In this document: in pieces, positions 33,957 to 46,000 of the stretch
Numbering within the stretch: the stretch's first letter is position 1
Layout: every line of letters starts with the position of its first letter
Assembly (NCBI GenBank): GCA_037903355.1
Contig: JBAJFE010000026.1
Coordinates: 1,984,001-2,048,000, forward strand
DNA from: Trichuris trichiura
Lineage: Eukaryota > Nematoda > Enoplea > Trichinellida > Trichuridae
DNA: 64,000 bases
Direction of reading: 5' to 3'
The notes under the pieces: generated by a model
Told to the model about the DNA's origin: nothing
The model's database searches: none
Seen by the model: only the letters and a program-made list of their open reading frames with translations
Position numbers and translations under genes: made by a program

Positions 33957-36900
33957 ATGACCGAAGCGCCCTTCTACCTGCTACTACTTCTATTCCACTT
34001 TGCAGGTCAGCGTGGCGATTCGCATTTGTACTCACTGAGAAGGGCCTTTTGTAAACTCTTTCAGCGACTGAAGCTCAACTTCCGCGAAGTATCGTTTCCT
34101 TGGGAGCTATTGAGCGTATTCAGCTGCGAGAACTGACCGACGACATCGAACCCAAAACAACAGTAACTTGGTGCTCTGTAGCAGCGCTGCTTTTAATATT
34201 CTCACCTATGGGCTTCAGACGATTGATCTGACAGCAGATGATGGACATCAGTTGGAGAATTCTCCGTTGGCTGCCGAAATGCCTTCAAAGTTGCTCCGGA
34301 CTGTTCAGGTTTTTTGCGTCGAAAATTACATGGTGGTCACCATGTCGCAGGCAAATATCCGGGAATTCGGCGTGAGAAACGTGAACCAGGTACGATTATT
34401 TTAAAACTGTTATTTGCTAATTGGCTCGAACTGCAGATCGCGTTTATAAGCCGAAATGGTGTACACTGCGCTGATGCAGAGGAGTCCAGCAACGACACAC
34501 ATTTCATAATTGGTACCTACTATTCGAAGTGTGGTACGGAAGAAGTGGACTTACCCGACCGAAAGGAGTATATTGCCAAGGTTGGTCACAGTGAGAGATT
34601 TCCATTTACAATCGCTCGTTATCTGACATCCATATCTGGCTACGATAGAAGTACAGTTAATCAGCTGTTGCACTGGCGTCGGAATAGGCGTTCATTCAGA
34701 AAGAAATTCTTATTCCCAGTCAGCCGTTCACTAGTTTTTGTAATTCCAACGTCGATTTGGCCTGTTCATCCTTATATCTGTTCCTGTAATGCGTTTAATC
34801 AAAGAAAGAATAACATGTTAATGATAACGGTTGTTGTGAAGTTTAGCTTCTTACGCTATTTTTCTTGCGGCCTTCAGCACTTTGCAGGCTTGAAAATTCA
34901 GCTTGCTGCTTATTGTTTTACTAGTTTTGCTCACTCGGCGTAGTACTGGCAGTTGAAGCGCCGATGAGTAGGTAGTTCGCTGTTTTAACAGCACTTCCTT
35001 TGAGCAAAAGAAGCGATCGTCTCAATAAGATTGTTTGCCAAAAGCAGAATCGCTTCGCTTGCTACGGGAATCCAATGCTCTCAGTTCGTTTGCACATAAA
35101 CTGGCTGGTGAAGTCGACTCGCTTTTTTAAATTTCCTGCTGAATTGCGAAGTAAGAAAAATGAAACTCCATGTTTGATTTTATTTACTGATTTAAATGTT
35201 TAAATTCTAGCTAGTTTTCAGATGATATAGTCATGAATTGATTGCTCCTACTTCGTCAATCGTTCACGACTAGATAGGGACTATTGGTGTTATGCATTAT
35301 GACAAAAGGTCGCCTAATTTGGCGATTGATTTTTAGGTTTTTTATTGAATAAACATCGGAAACGGAACCGCAGTGACGACGACGGTTAGTTAATTTGCGT
35401 GCGTAATGGTAACGAGCTGTTGACGAACAGTTCGATAAAAAAAACTAGGTCTTAATATGGTGCTCAGATTGTCTACTTTGTCTAGTTTTTTTATCCCCTA
35501 ATTAACTGGCAATTTATTTCCCGCGTATTAAGCAACGTCGTGTTTACTCCAATTGGCGAACTGCTGCATATAGTATAGCCAACTTGCACCAAAATTTTAA
35601 AGGAACGTATAGTAATCCTTAGCTTGAGAGGAAGGAAAAACACGAGGGTCTAATCAATAATCGGTGAAATAGCAACTTCCTGCGTGGTTTGAAGTTGGGT
35701 TTCACGCAGCTTAACTATTACGTCAGCGTGAAGCAGTTAGTTTGTTGAAATTGATTTCCTTCCTGTAGTCGTAAGCAAGAACAACGTGCATCTCATCAAA
35801 AAAGTTTGCACATGCTTGGTATGCAAAAACAGTGGATTAGTCGCCTCAAGTACTTGAAGAGTGGCATCATACCTTAAGCGAGGCGCAAAAGGCAACAGCG
35901 CAACTAATAATACTTTAAGCATATTCACAATTATTGTGCTTCTTTCTTGGCACGCGAGAAACTCTCATTCTGAAGCTTTTTTCAAAACTGACATTTGTTC
36001 CAGGTTAGCATGAATTCAAATGGCAATAGCTCGCTTTGTACGTGCATTTACCCCTTCAATTTCTGACAGCTGTTATTTCAGATCAATTGTCCAGCTTGTT
36101 TTCAGGTTTTTATTCGTAATCACCTGTCACGCAGTTTGGCAAATCAAGCGGATGATGTTTTGATGAAAGCGCGTAATTTAACGACAGTGTTAGAATCGAC
36201 CATATTGGAAATACGTTGCATCCGATTGGACATGGCTGATTCCGAAGGGTTGTCCACGCGATTTCAGGACTTCAATGAGACGGCACTTTCCGGCTTGATC
36301 GACCGTCTCAAAGTAAGGAACTGATTTAATTTCTACTTTTGAAACAGTTTTTTATCGAAAATTTGCTTAAGAGACGTTTCTAACCAATGTCATGAATCTC
36401 TCAATAAGCGGCATAACGTTTTTGCAGAGATTATCGTTTGCCAACCCGTAACGCCATAATGCCTATGTTCTAAAGTAGCTACTAACGGGTGCTACCTACT
36501 TAATCCTATTGCACTGCGTTTTGCCAATTAAAATCAATGAAACAAGCGAGCAAATGAGGCAGAGTAGTAGGCATGCTTTTTCCCGGGCTCTCTTTTGCCA
36601 TTTTAACGTGGTTTAGTGCTAACAAAACTATCATCTCGGCCTCGATTGATTTGTAATCCTTCCCTTTGGATCCACTTTTCAATAATCCATTGTGGTCCAC
36701 CTGAATGAATGCCATTACTTCAGGGGGTGCGCAGGTTCCGTAAAATACTTTTGTTCTCATCGTAATTCCGTTGTATTTTTCCCTGCTGCTGAAGAAATCA
36801 TTCACAGAAAGAGTCCTTGCGGTTGCGCCTGTTCTTTAACGTTTTATTTATTAACAATGGTTCTCCACTACGCATTATATTGCACAGTAGCTTCCCTTTT

Positions 36901-39900
36901 GTCCTTTGGGATCGATGTTTGCAAATATGGAAACGTCCGGAAACGAGGTGCTACTTAAGGGGAGACAATGCATCCCTGCCAGTTTCTATTAGTAGAGCCT
37001 TTGGGACGTCATTTGCCCCGTCTTCAGCGGAAACGAGACTATTTAAGTACAAAGAAATTAGGTTAACGGGTTACTGAGCGGGTATACAAGGCAGGTTTAT
37101 GCGGTCTCACTCTTTTCTTTCTTTTTTCTTTTCTCTCTCTCTCTGTTTTTTCTTTTTCTACTTTTCCTTTTCGTTTTCCTTACTTTGAGCTTTGTGTCAA
37201 TAAAAATAAAGGCTTCTGCTCCACTTGTTTGGCAGCAATGGGTTCAAGGCACAGCATTGCACGAGGCTGATTAGGCTTTGTCCGGGCCTTACTAACCTCA
37301 ATAATCTGTTACGGTTTATGGAAAAGTAGCGTCGTATGTAAACGTCTTGCTTTACCTTAGTGCATTGAGACCGCTGTCACGACTAGTTTTGCTTATTGCA
37401 AATAAAGATGTAAACGACTACGCAGTGCGTGTCCATTTCTTAAGGGTTAATTATGCCCGGCTCAGATTTATTTTACCCTCCTTTAGCTTTGCATCTTCAG
37501 TATTTGGTCAGGCCGAATGTAGCAGTGAACTGTCCGCCTTCGATATGCTATGCCTTCGTGCTTTAAGCTAGAGTTTGTAGGTACCAGGAGCGTTTCAAGT
37601 ATCCAGATCAACCCACCTTATGCTTATGAGAAGCTCTATTGATCCATCTTCAGAATTAGCTTTAGTGCTTCGCTCTAGTGAGTCTTCTCCTGTGGAATAG
37701 TGCGCACAGGTCTATGCTTCTGCTTTTGCATATTCTTATCTTAATTTACTTGTTGCAGTATTTTCCTGTTCCGTACCGCGTCTGTTCTAAGTCGCAATAA
37801 GGCAAGGGATCAAATGACAATTTCGAAACTAATGATATGGTGCAATCAACAGTCCTCGCCGAGCCATGATATTGTTCGCTTATAATGTATTGACACGTAG
37901 CAGTAGAAAGTAGTGCTAGTATCCTTCCCAAGCCCATTCATTGCCAGATATTTTTGCAGGCATTTAGGTAGGTTGGGTCGTTCAACAGAGCCGCCTCCTC
38001 CGCGAACGATGTTTCATCTTGGCCATATGTTTCCGATTTCGCGAGACGGTTGACCTATTCCATACAGCTATCAATTTCTTAAAGGTAGCAGCGGAAATGA
38101 GACCAATACGAACGTTGAGAAATGTTCCATTGCTTAGTTCAAATGGGAACGGCTGCCCGATGAAGCTAAAAGTTGAAGATGCCTAACGCTGTTGGAGCTT
38201 AGCCTGACGCAGCTTTTCTCATCTTTTAAAATGGATCAATCTGCCGAATTGATGTGAACAAATTAAACACTGTTTTAATAATGGCGCAATAAATGATAAC
38301 ATTTCGAAGGCAAGATCAGACAGCATGTCATCTCGTCTGTGCAAGGCATAAAACTGAAGTAACCACTTTTCATAGCGAGCAACCCGCGCTGACTGATAAC
38401 ATTTTTCGTGTTCAGTTAAATAATTTATGTTTGTGCTTTACGAAAGCGACCGTTCATCCCTCAGCTGCTGATTGCTTCACCTGTCCAACTAGGCAGTGGG
38501 CAACGTTTGTTTGCGCACAGGCAGATTATATCTCTGTGTAGGAATGGCTTTTGGTTTTTCAGTCATTCGCAGGGCGAACATTATTCGAAAAGCTCACACT
38601 GCAAATAGCTTTTTCTGCTAGCATATCTATCCAGTATGCTTGCTAGTTTTTAGGATCTGCATTTGTTTAAACTGTTGATGAATAGAATGAATTTTACGTT
38701 ATGCAACTTTTGTATCATTGCCTGATTGTTGTAGCTGCTAAAATGTCTGTCAGTCGGTAGGCACTTCTGTTTAACGGTGATACAAGTTTGCTGTTTCACC
38801 GAATCAGTGATCTCCGTTAGTTAGGTTATTTGGTTGGTGCCTAAAGTTGACAAAGCCTAATGGCGCACAACGCGTTCTATCACTCTATTCGCTAGGCGCA
38901 AGACATAGGCAAGCGGACGTTTTCGTTACGGCCATTCTTGAGATAGCAGTTTTAGATGACCTTTGACAGCGACAGTTAAAATGTTATTACAAATTTTTTT
39001 TCACGTTGCATTGCACCATTTTCGTTTAAACGAAAGAGGCGATGTCACATTGGTTTAATCTCCGGTTGCATTATTTGTTTTGTTCAGCGCGCTTCCAGTT
39101 TTTTCCTGTCCGCATTAGGCTGCTCTCCTTCGGTTGAGAAAATGTTGTGAATGGACGAACGAGATTGCTCGCGGAAGAATTTTCCGCAGAGATAAATTGT
39201 AAAGTGCGTCGCTATGATGGCACGGCGGTCGCATCCGTTTGCAATGCATTAGTGGAAGCCCCGCTTGCGATGACAAGCTTTCCGGGGACTCTGACGGAAT
39301 GAAGTCATCATTAATCGTCCATGGAACAGAAGTTGCCGCTTTCATGTTTGCCGAAAAGATAGCCATCCGCTGCTTTAAGTTATTCTCTTATCGGTTGCCA
39401 CGGTAAATCGGTGGCGGAATCGTTAGGCTAATCTTTAATGGCTAAAAAGAGTGGGTGCGCTTGCTAATCGCGTTTGAAAATTACCGATGGAACAAAGTGA
39501 TATATTGTATTTGTTGAATCGAAAGTGCCTGTTCCAAGAAACCTTTCTCTTCTTGCGTGAAGGCGCTGAAAAGAGGAAAAGCCGCTTTTTATATGGCTTG
39601 TCAAGCCGGTTGTCCCCCCTGTTGTGCGCGACAGGCAGATCGACACATTTCACTTTTTACCGCTGTTGCGGGGTATCGATTTTTTTATGTTTTCGTAAGA
39701 CCTATGCTTGCAGTTTGGATTTGTCGTTCTATATAAAAAGCGCTTCGGAACGAACTTCCGTTTTCTTGCTGCGCGTTCCTTCGCTTCTTTATCGTGCAAC
39801 CTAGCGGAATCGCCGACGAGTGGTCCAGGCCGTTTGCGTTGTTCAAATAAAAACTATCTGTTTTTGTAACCTTCAAAAACGGTTGCCCATAGATTACAGG

Positions 39901-42418
39901 GCAAGACGATACGTTGCCATATTTGTCAGTCTGTTAAGGTGGCGCAAGGTTGGCTGTGGTTTAAGTGTGTTGCGGTGGGTGTTTTTGATAGCCAAAGCTT
40001 CATTCATCCGATAAACTCTTGGATAGATTCACCATAGAAGAGTTTTGCAACCGAGTTATCCCGGTTTCCAGAGCTCTGCTAATGGGCGTTTGATGGAAAG
40101 CAACCGGTTATCGCAAGGCGTCGATCAGAAAGATTGTCAGAGCACCCCATCGGCGACAGTCTCTTCTGCATGTTTCGAGCGGCAAAAGGGATCATTTTTC
40201 TTTTTCCCAGCTGCACTGGCCGGTTCTAACCTTTTCCAAAACTTTTTTTACTCTTTTTTTAAAATCTGTCCCGACGCAGAGCACCTTCAAATGCTGTGGC
40301 GGCAGCGTATTCGTCATTGGCGCGCCGTCGCATAACCGGTCGTCGTTTTGTCGAATGCGTTTTCTGCCCGGCCTCTTCGAGCAGTCATTTTCCGTCTCTA
40401 TAGGCCGCTTTTGCAGCCTCGAGTTCATTTTTTAATTTCTTGCGCCTCTGCTGCTCGCTTGCCTGCAACAATCGCTCGGCGTAGGAGGCTGACTTGGCCG
40501 AGCAATGTTTCTTCCCACCGTTTATGTCTTTACCGCCCTGCTTGGCATCTTGGTCGCAGGCAGCAAAGGGGCATTTGCTCGGACGGAAATTCAAGGCGAC
40601 CAAATGCAGGTAAGCTATCCAATCTCTTTCTATCCGCCTGCAAAGTTCGTCTCTTGACATTTGGCGCCTCTTTCGCTTTAAATGGGAGCGCGCTTTGTCG
40701 ATCATCATCATGTTGTTCATTTTAAGACCGTTTAAGTTCTCGCACATCGGTAGCAGATGGCAAATTCAACACCGAACAAGCTGCGGGTGGGATGAAGTCT
40801 AAAACTTAAAAAGCAAGTTATTCACGGCAGTCGAGAGACAGCAGGCCGCAAAAGCAGCGTCTTATTGATGAATGCTTTTCAGTTGAGGCGATCGATTTTG
40901 CTTTAAAAAATTTTTTCCTTTCAGCTAAGCGCGGACTTCAACCACTCGTTTGCATTGCAAATATACGACAATCAGTGGTTTTCCAATCCGTGGCTCAAAT
41001 TTCCGCACGCACTACGAATTGGCCAACGCATTTTTGTCGACGTCTTTTTGCAGCGTAAAGGAGCGCGCTAATTGAAACGGGTTAAAATTGCAATCCCAAT
41101 TTTTGCAGCCTACGTGAAGCGAGAAGAGGCTGACCTGCGGCCTTTGCTCAAGGAATGTTTTTTTACGAGAAGTTCGTCGCCTCATAGTCAACCCAAGCAT
41201 GTGCTCGTATCGTCCGGGTAAACGTCCCACAACTGCAAGCGTGACATAGACCGACATAATAACGTTGGCATTTTATATATATTGGCAGTTGTCCGGTGGA
41301 TACGTCTACAATGGTGCATTATTCAAGAAGAAGGTCGACCCTACCTGGAAGCGGTAGCAGCAGTAGCAGATTCAGCGTCGAGCCGAGGCAATTTTATTTT
41401 CCGGGCAGTTTCATGTTCCTCCATTGCCGTGTGGCAGTGTGCTCATGGCGTGACCAGTCGGTTGGAGAAAACCTTGGCAACGACGGACCAAGCGACGCTG
41501 AACGAGTAAGCCTTTTCTCCATTTTTGTCACGTCGTAGCAGATAGATGACCCGCAGTTGTTGTTAATCGTCATTTTGCAAGGTCGTCCTGTTCATTATTT
41601 TATTCCACTCTTCTGCGGTCACTTTTACCTCGAAATGTTCCCTTTCCGCAAAGAAAAGACCTTACCGAGCATTTCTTACTGTTGGGCGCAATTTTCGGCG
41701 CATCGCCGCTCCCATACTGGGCCGAAACCTTCAGTTGGTGTAACTGGTCTTGCTTGCTTCAGTGTCCAAACGGCCTTCATTGTAATGACATGAATTTCGC
41801 CACGCCAACTGGTGCCGACGGCCAAGCCGACCAGTCGGCAGCGCCTATGTCCCGAACGTTAGCATCCGGGGAACAGTTGGCAGCTACCGAAGAGGCAACC
41901 TTTTTCGTTTCTTCCGGTCCATTACATCCAGTTATAGTTGAGGAGAACCGATCGGCAGCAACAGGGACTGAGTACGAGCATGTCTTCGACGCTGATGGCG
42001 AACCAGGTAGGTCATTTTTGTTAGGAGAACAAAACATATTTCTCAGCTTGTCACTTTTAGCTCTGCCACCAAGATGCCAACCGTGCGGCTTAGATAACAG
42101 CGAAACTCATTCAAAAATTGTTGGCTCATTGCCAAGCGAAAGGATTACTCTTGTCAGAGGGCTGGGCACCGGTTCCGTTGTTGCCATCTCTTCCGCCGCG
42201 TTTATAGTTGGCATGCTTCTTGTCGGTGGTATGTGGTATATATACGAAGTGACAAGTAAGAATAATAACTGTTTGCGCTACGAAGAGATTGAAAAGCGCG
42301 TTTTGCAGAGGCGGAACGCGTTATGAGAAAGAATCGACGCATCGGTGACGACTGCGGTTCGTCGACAGAATCTAGCTCTTCTCCAACTACCTGCTTGACA
42401 GGCACGGATGCTGTATGA
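33957..42418 (+). CDS. Zona pellucida (ZP) domain transmembrane protein
   Basis: Ten exons join in phase to 519 residues: 33957-34005, 34235-34389, 34437-34580, 36106-36312, 40925-41054, 41109-41217, 41289-41505, 41763-42006, 42061-42255, 42309-42418. A signal peptide (FYLLLLLFHFA) opens the protein. The ZP-N half follows (VFCVENYMVVTM, GVHC, YYSKCGT), then a 69-residue linker exon. The ZP-C half has FALQIYDNQWF, RIGQRIFVDVFLQ, LRPLLKECFF, the GCPVD motif and FMFLHCRVAVC, ending near RCPNGLHC. A serine- and acid-rich stalk leads to a helix at about residues 456-480 (AISSAAFIVGMLLVGGMWYIY) and a short basic, serine-rich cytoplasmic tail. ZP modules polymerise into apical extracellular matrix such as cuticle. 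The 4.6-kb fourth intron contains an alternative exon and an opposite-strand frame. The exon 2 acceptor is the least certain border. Confidence 0.85.
40385..40747 (-). CDS. Unidentified basic protein frame inside the ZP intron
   Basis: A 120-codon frame with a genuine ATG on the minus strand runs to a TGA. It encodes a highly basic, helical product with blocks such as HLKRKRRQMSRDEL and EQQRRKKLKNELEAAKAA, as in nucleic-acid-binding or coiled-coil proteins. I do not recognise a family. It overlaps, on the other strand, the candidate signal-peptide exon at 40505-40609, so at most one of the two is likely to be real. Confidence 0.25.
   Translation of the reverse strand: MCENLNGLKMNNMMMIDKARSHLKRKRRQMSRDELCRRIERDWIAYLHLVALNFRPSKCPFAACDQDAKQGGKDINGGKKHCSAKSASYAERLLQASEQQRRKKLKNELEAAKAAYRDGK
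40505..40609 (+). CDS. Candidate alternative first exon of the ZP gene
   Basis: An ATG opens 35 codons that begin with a convincing secretory signal (TVYVFTALLGILVAG with a likely AFA cleavage site) and end exactly at CAG followed by GTAAGC. The phase is 0, matching the ZP-C exon at 40925. Splicing would give a secreted-then-anchored protein with only the ZP-C half. A promoter inside the big intron would be needed. Confidence 0.35.
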
Positions 42419-43004
42419 GAACCCAATACACCCTTACCTATAAACCTCGACGTAATTTAATGATCGCTTCATCGTTCACCACTGTGCACGTACATGTAAC
42501 TACCTGTATGTCGCTAGCTTCTTATTTCTTACTGTCCATACCTGCATACCTACTCATTTATATAACGAAGAGCAACAGCGTACATGACGGGTTAATGGTG
42601 TACAGCGCACTTGGTGCCCTTAGATTTGTTCAGTTCTTGGCACCGACTTCCATTCTTGGCGTGTGGAAGGGCGACACTGCTGACTTATATCTCCTCGCTC
42701 TCTGTTTCTCTGTCTACCTTTATTTGCTGCTACTCCTAGCGAGCGCGTGTAAAAAAGCTTTAACTTGTGCATAATGATAATAATGTTCCATTAAAGAGTA
42801 AAAGCTGCGAGTGAAGTACGTCATTTATGAGGTAATGCAGGTTTTTATAGGCACGTGGTTAAAAAATGACGCAGTCAAGCGATGTTTAGCCTTGAGCACA
42901 GAGTCTGGACCAAGTCGAGCTCATTTGCCTCCGCATTTTCTTTAACCAATTTCCTAAAAAATGCAAGCCATAGTAAATTTCGGCGGACCACCTTTTTGCG
43001 CATA
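42419..43004. other. Convergent intergenic gap between the ZP gene and MSH6
   Basis: 586 bp separate two stop codons on opposite strands. An ATTAAA near 42791 could end the ZP transcript. A plus-strand frame at 42415-42774 is hydrophobic but starts within the ZP stop region and looks like 3' UTR. Confidence 0.45.
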
Positions 43005-46000
43005 TTACATGACTGTGTTGTACAGAGCGTCCATACGACTAAATCGAACGCTAGCACAGTAGGCATTTCGGATCACCTGAAAGAGAGCGCATAGTGGAAC
43101 TCGAAGGTGGCGAGATCGATACCTCAGCTTCGACGCCGGCCAGTTTGGCTGCGTTGAAACCATAGCTCTTGGGACATGGCCCCGGCGCAAGCTTATACAG
43201 GAAGGTGACGCTCTCTTCGACAGGGTCGTCCAGGCCTTCGTTTTCTACTGCGCAAGCCTGCAACAAACAATGGTTAGGTCAACGGATGTACAAGCGACAG
43301 AGCAAAATTTCCACCATATGACCGAGCTGGACCAGATGGTGGTCATTAAACTGTTGCACCAAATTATGATAATGTGTGGAAAAGATGGTCCGACAGCGTA
43401 TACGCTCGGCTAGATACTTCAGTGTGGCGCTGGCAATGGCTGTGCCGTCGTGAGTCGATGTGCCCCTGCCGAGCTCGTCCACGATCGCGAAGGAGTTTGC
43501 GGAACAATGCCGTAGGATAGTGCTTGTTTCAGAAAGTTCCAAATACAAAGTACTCTGCCCTGAGAGAATAAATCTTTTTTCACAACTAATGAACATTTTA
43601 AAAATGTTTACCTGTCAGAAAAGAATCTCTGGCACCAATTCGCGTGAACATTCTGTCCACCGGCGTTAGTACGAAGCTTTCAGCGGGAACGTGTGCTCCT
43701 AGGTGAGCCATTATTATTAGAGTGCCCACTTGGCGCATTAAAGTAGACTTTCCTCCCATATTTGCACCGGTGAGCAATAATACAGGACCCACATCACTTT
43801 CCTAGAAACATAAGAAAATTTTATGCAACGAACGCAAAATATGATATGCATTAATATTACATACACATAACAGAGAGATCATTTAGCAACCAGACTAAGT
43901 TTTCTGCTTTGATAGATTAAACGGATTTAGCGGACATGCAACATCCCAAAGCTTACGCTCTTCCCTGATTAAATGCTTATAAAACAAAAATTGGAAACAG
44001 CTATTTTCTAAGGGAACACCAAACAGGCGTTGGTGTTGCAACCTGGAGCACTCAAAGGGACTCTTATACGACAAACTGGAAGCCTGGCTCCATTAAACTG
44101 GAAGAACCATGAACACAACCAAATAAATGCATTCTCTTAATACTGTTGAAATCTACGACTCGCTCATCATGAACGCGATAAATGAAGATCCTATTTGTGA
44201 TTACAGGAAAAAGTTCGCAGGCCTTCGTTTCTCTGATAAACAGCCAGTTTTAGTACATTAAGTCGATTGGGGTTTTCGAACCTCAACAATTTCCCCCAGC
44301 AAACGCACTATGTAGCTTGCTCTTAAAATATTAATATTTGATCTTTAGAATGGGGTGAACTGAAAGCGCTAATCGATTTCAGAAAAAATTAATCCATCAA
44401 GGGAGATTAATGACAAGACAAAAGTGAGAGCTATCTAGCAGTAAACAAGTGTACATTTTTCTCAACTTATTCGCTATTCAAGCTTATTGATGAAAGGATG
44501 AAAAATGAGCCGCCTTAGAAGTTTTGATAGATGGAATAGGGCGGAAACATTTCTCGCGTGAACACCGCAAGCATGACTGAGTTGTTGCACAATTATATGC
44601 TATTTCGAAATTGAAATGAAAATCATTAGGAAAGAATTGGCCAATGGTAGTGCTAACTTCAGTTTTTCCTCAAAACACTGAGTGATTTCCCGTAGGACCA
44701 AACTGGCATAAAATTTTCTTGCATATTCAACATTGTTAAACTGCTTTTCTCAAAGACAATTAAAACAGAGTACCAGCCGCGAAAGGTAAAAATTTTAAAA
44801 ATGAATGTCTGCAATTAAAATGTACGTTACTAATTGATATATTCCATTTGCTCCTCAGTTCAAAGGGAGCAAGTACAATCTACGTTGGGAATTCACCGAT
44901 AGCCAAACAGATCGATAATAACTGGTCAGGTTGACTGCATCAAAGATGCCCCTTAGACCTGCGTAGAGTTATCTCTTATCTAAAATTATCTCAACGGCGG
45001 TTCCGTCACTCGCTATGGCAAGCAGTCACTTTCAGTACAACATTTTTAAACGGCAGTTAAGCAATAAGCTTTACGCTCACGGCCCAACGATCTTGACGTA
45101 CAGTAAGCATAGGACAACATTTATTTTAGCTCACACTACATACGTGACACTTTTGCTTTAGTAGATCAAAAGGGACTACTTACCTCATCCGAGCCAAGTT
45201 GAACGTCATTGGGAATGAAATCACCGCTAGTGCGCATTTTGGAGCAGCAAGGATGCACCGAGTTTTTAAGCCGGAGGAAAGGCTGAAAACGGTAAGCTGA
45301 GAGCTCATGCGTTCGTAGAAAAAGGAAAAATTTCTTTGTCACGTAAACTCTAAATTTAACCACTTAGGGAAATATAAAAACGACTACCGCTGTTTACGCT
45401 ATTTTCAGAACGAGCAAGAAAGCACGATGGCCATTTACCGTTCTAGACGAAGCAAATACCGGCTTGCAAATGGTGTGCGGACAGTTTCTGGCATACTGGG
45501 CGAACGACTGGAGAACATCCAGTTTGGAAATTGACTCGACAATTCTGTACCATTTTTCGCCACTGAATTTCAAAAGTATCCGTTCGCAAAAGTCGCTTAA
45601 AATTTACTGTCCAAATACCGAGAACAAAAGTCGGCAAAAAGGCGTCGCATTATGTCCTTCAGTACGCCTTCCCTCTTGGCCTCAGTTTGCGTTAGTTCTT
45701 CTAAAAGTTGGTCAAGCTTCGGTGTACTGAATCTGACAAATCCCTAAGAAAAAAAAATGAACTGAAGTTTCGGTACTGAATATCGCAGCCTGCCTTTCTT
45801 CGCGAACGCAATTCGAATTCGTTCTTCACGTTCTCGCATTTATCTTCAGGTACCTCGAGAAGAAAACGGTTTCTTCCGCTGCCCACATATTTTGCGTTCT
45901 GTAACGGGTTTTTAGGGACAAACATTCAAAGTGGCACAATATGTACCGAACAATGCAACTTCTTCCGTGCAAAAATCAAGTATTCGTCCAAATCCTTGTT

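Larger units (their letters stand above)
36313..40924. other. 4.6-kb intron of the ZP gene
   Basis: The ZP exons on either side join in phase. A long polypyrimidine tract (mostly C and T) occupies about 37106-37180. A minus-strand frame of 99 codons lies at 36506-36805 and another of 83 codons at 39115-39366; neither has a recognisable domain. The last 500 bp are listed separately. Confidence 0.45.

Noticed and set aside
34581..34943. Continuation of the ZP exon 3 frame beyond 34580 (about 120 codons)
   Set aside because: The donor GTTGGT at 34581 joins in phase to the next ZP exon, while the read-through loses ZP similarity, so it is intron.
36506..36805. 99-codon minus-strand frame in the ZP intron
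   Set aside because: It starts with an ATG but has no recognisable domain or poly(A) context; treated as intron sequence.
37106..37180. Long C/T tract resembling a microsatellite
   Set aside because: It is irregular rather than a true tandem repeat; recorded within the intron entry as a polypyrimidine tract.
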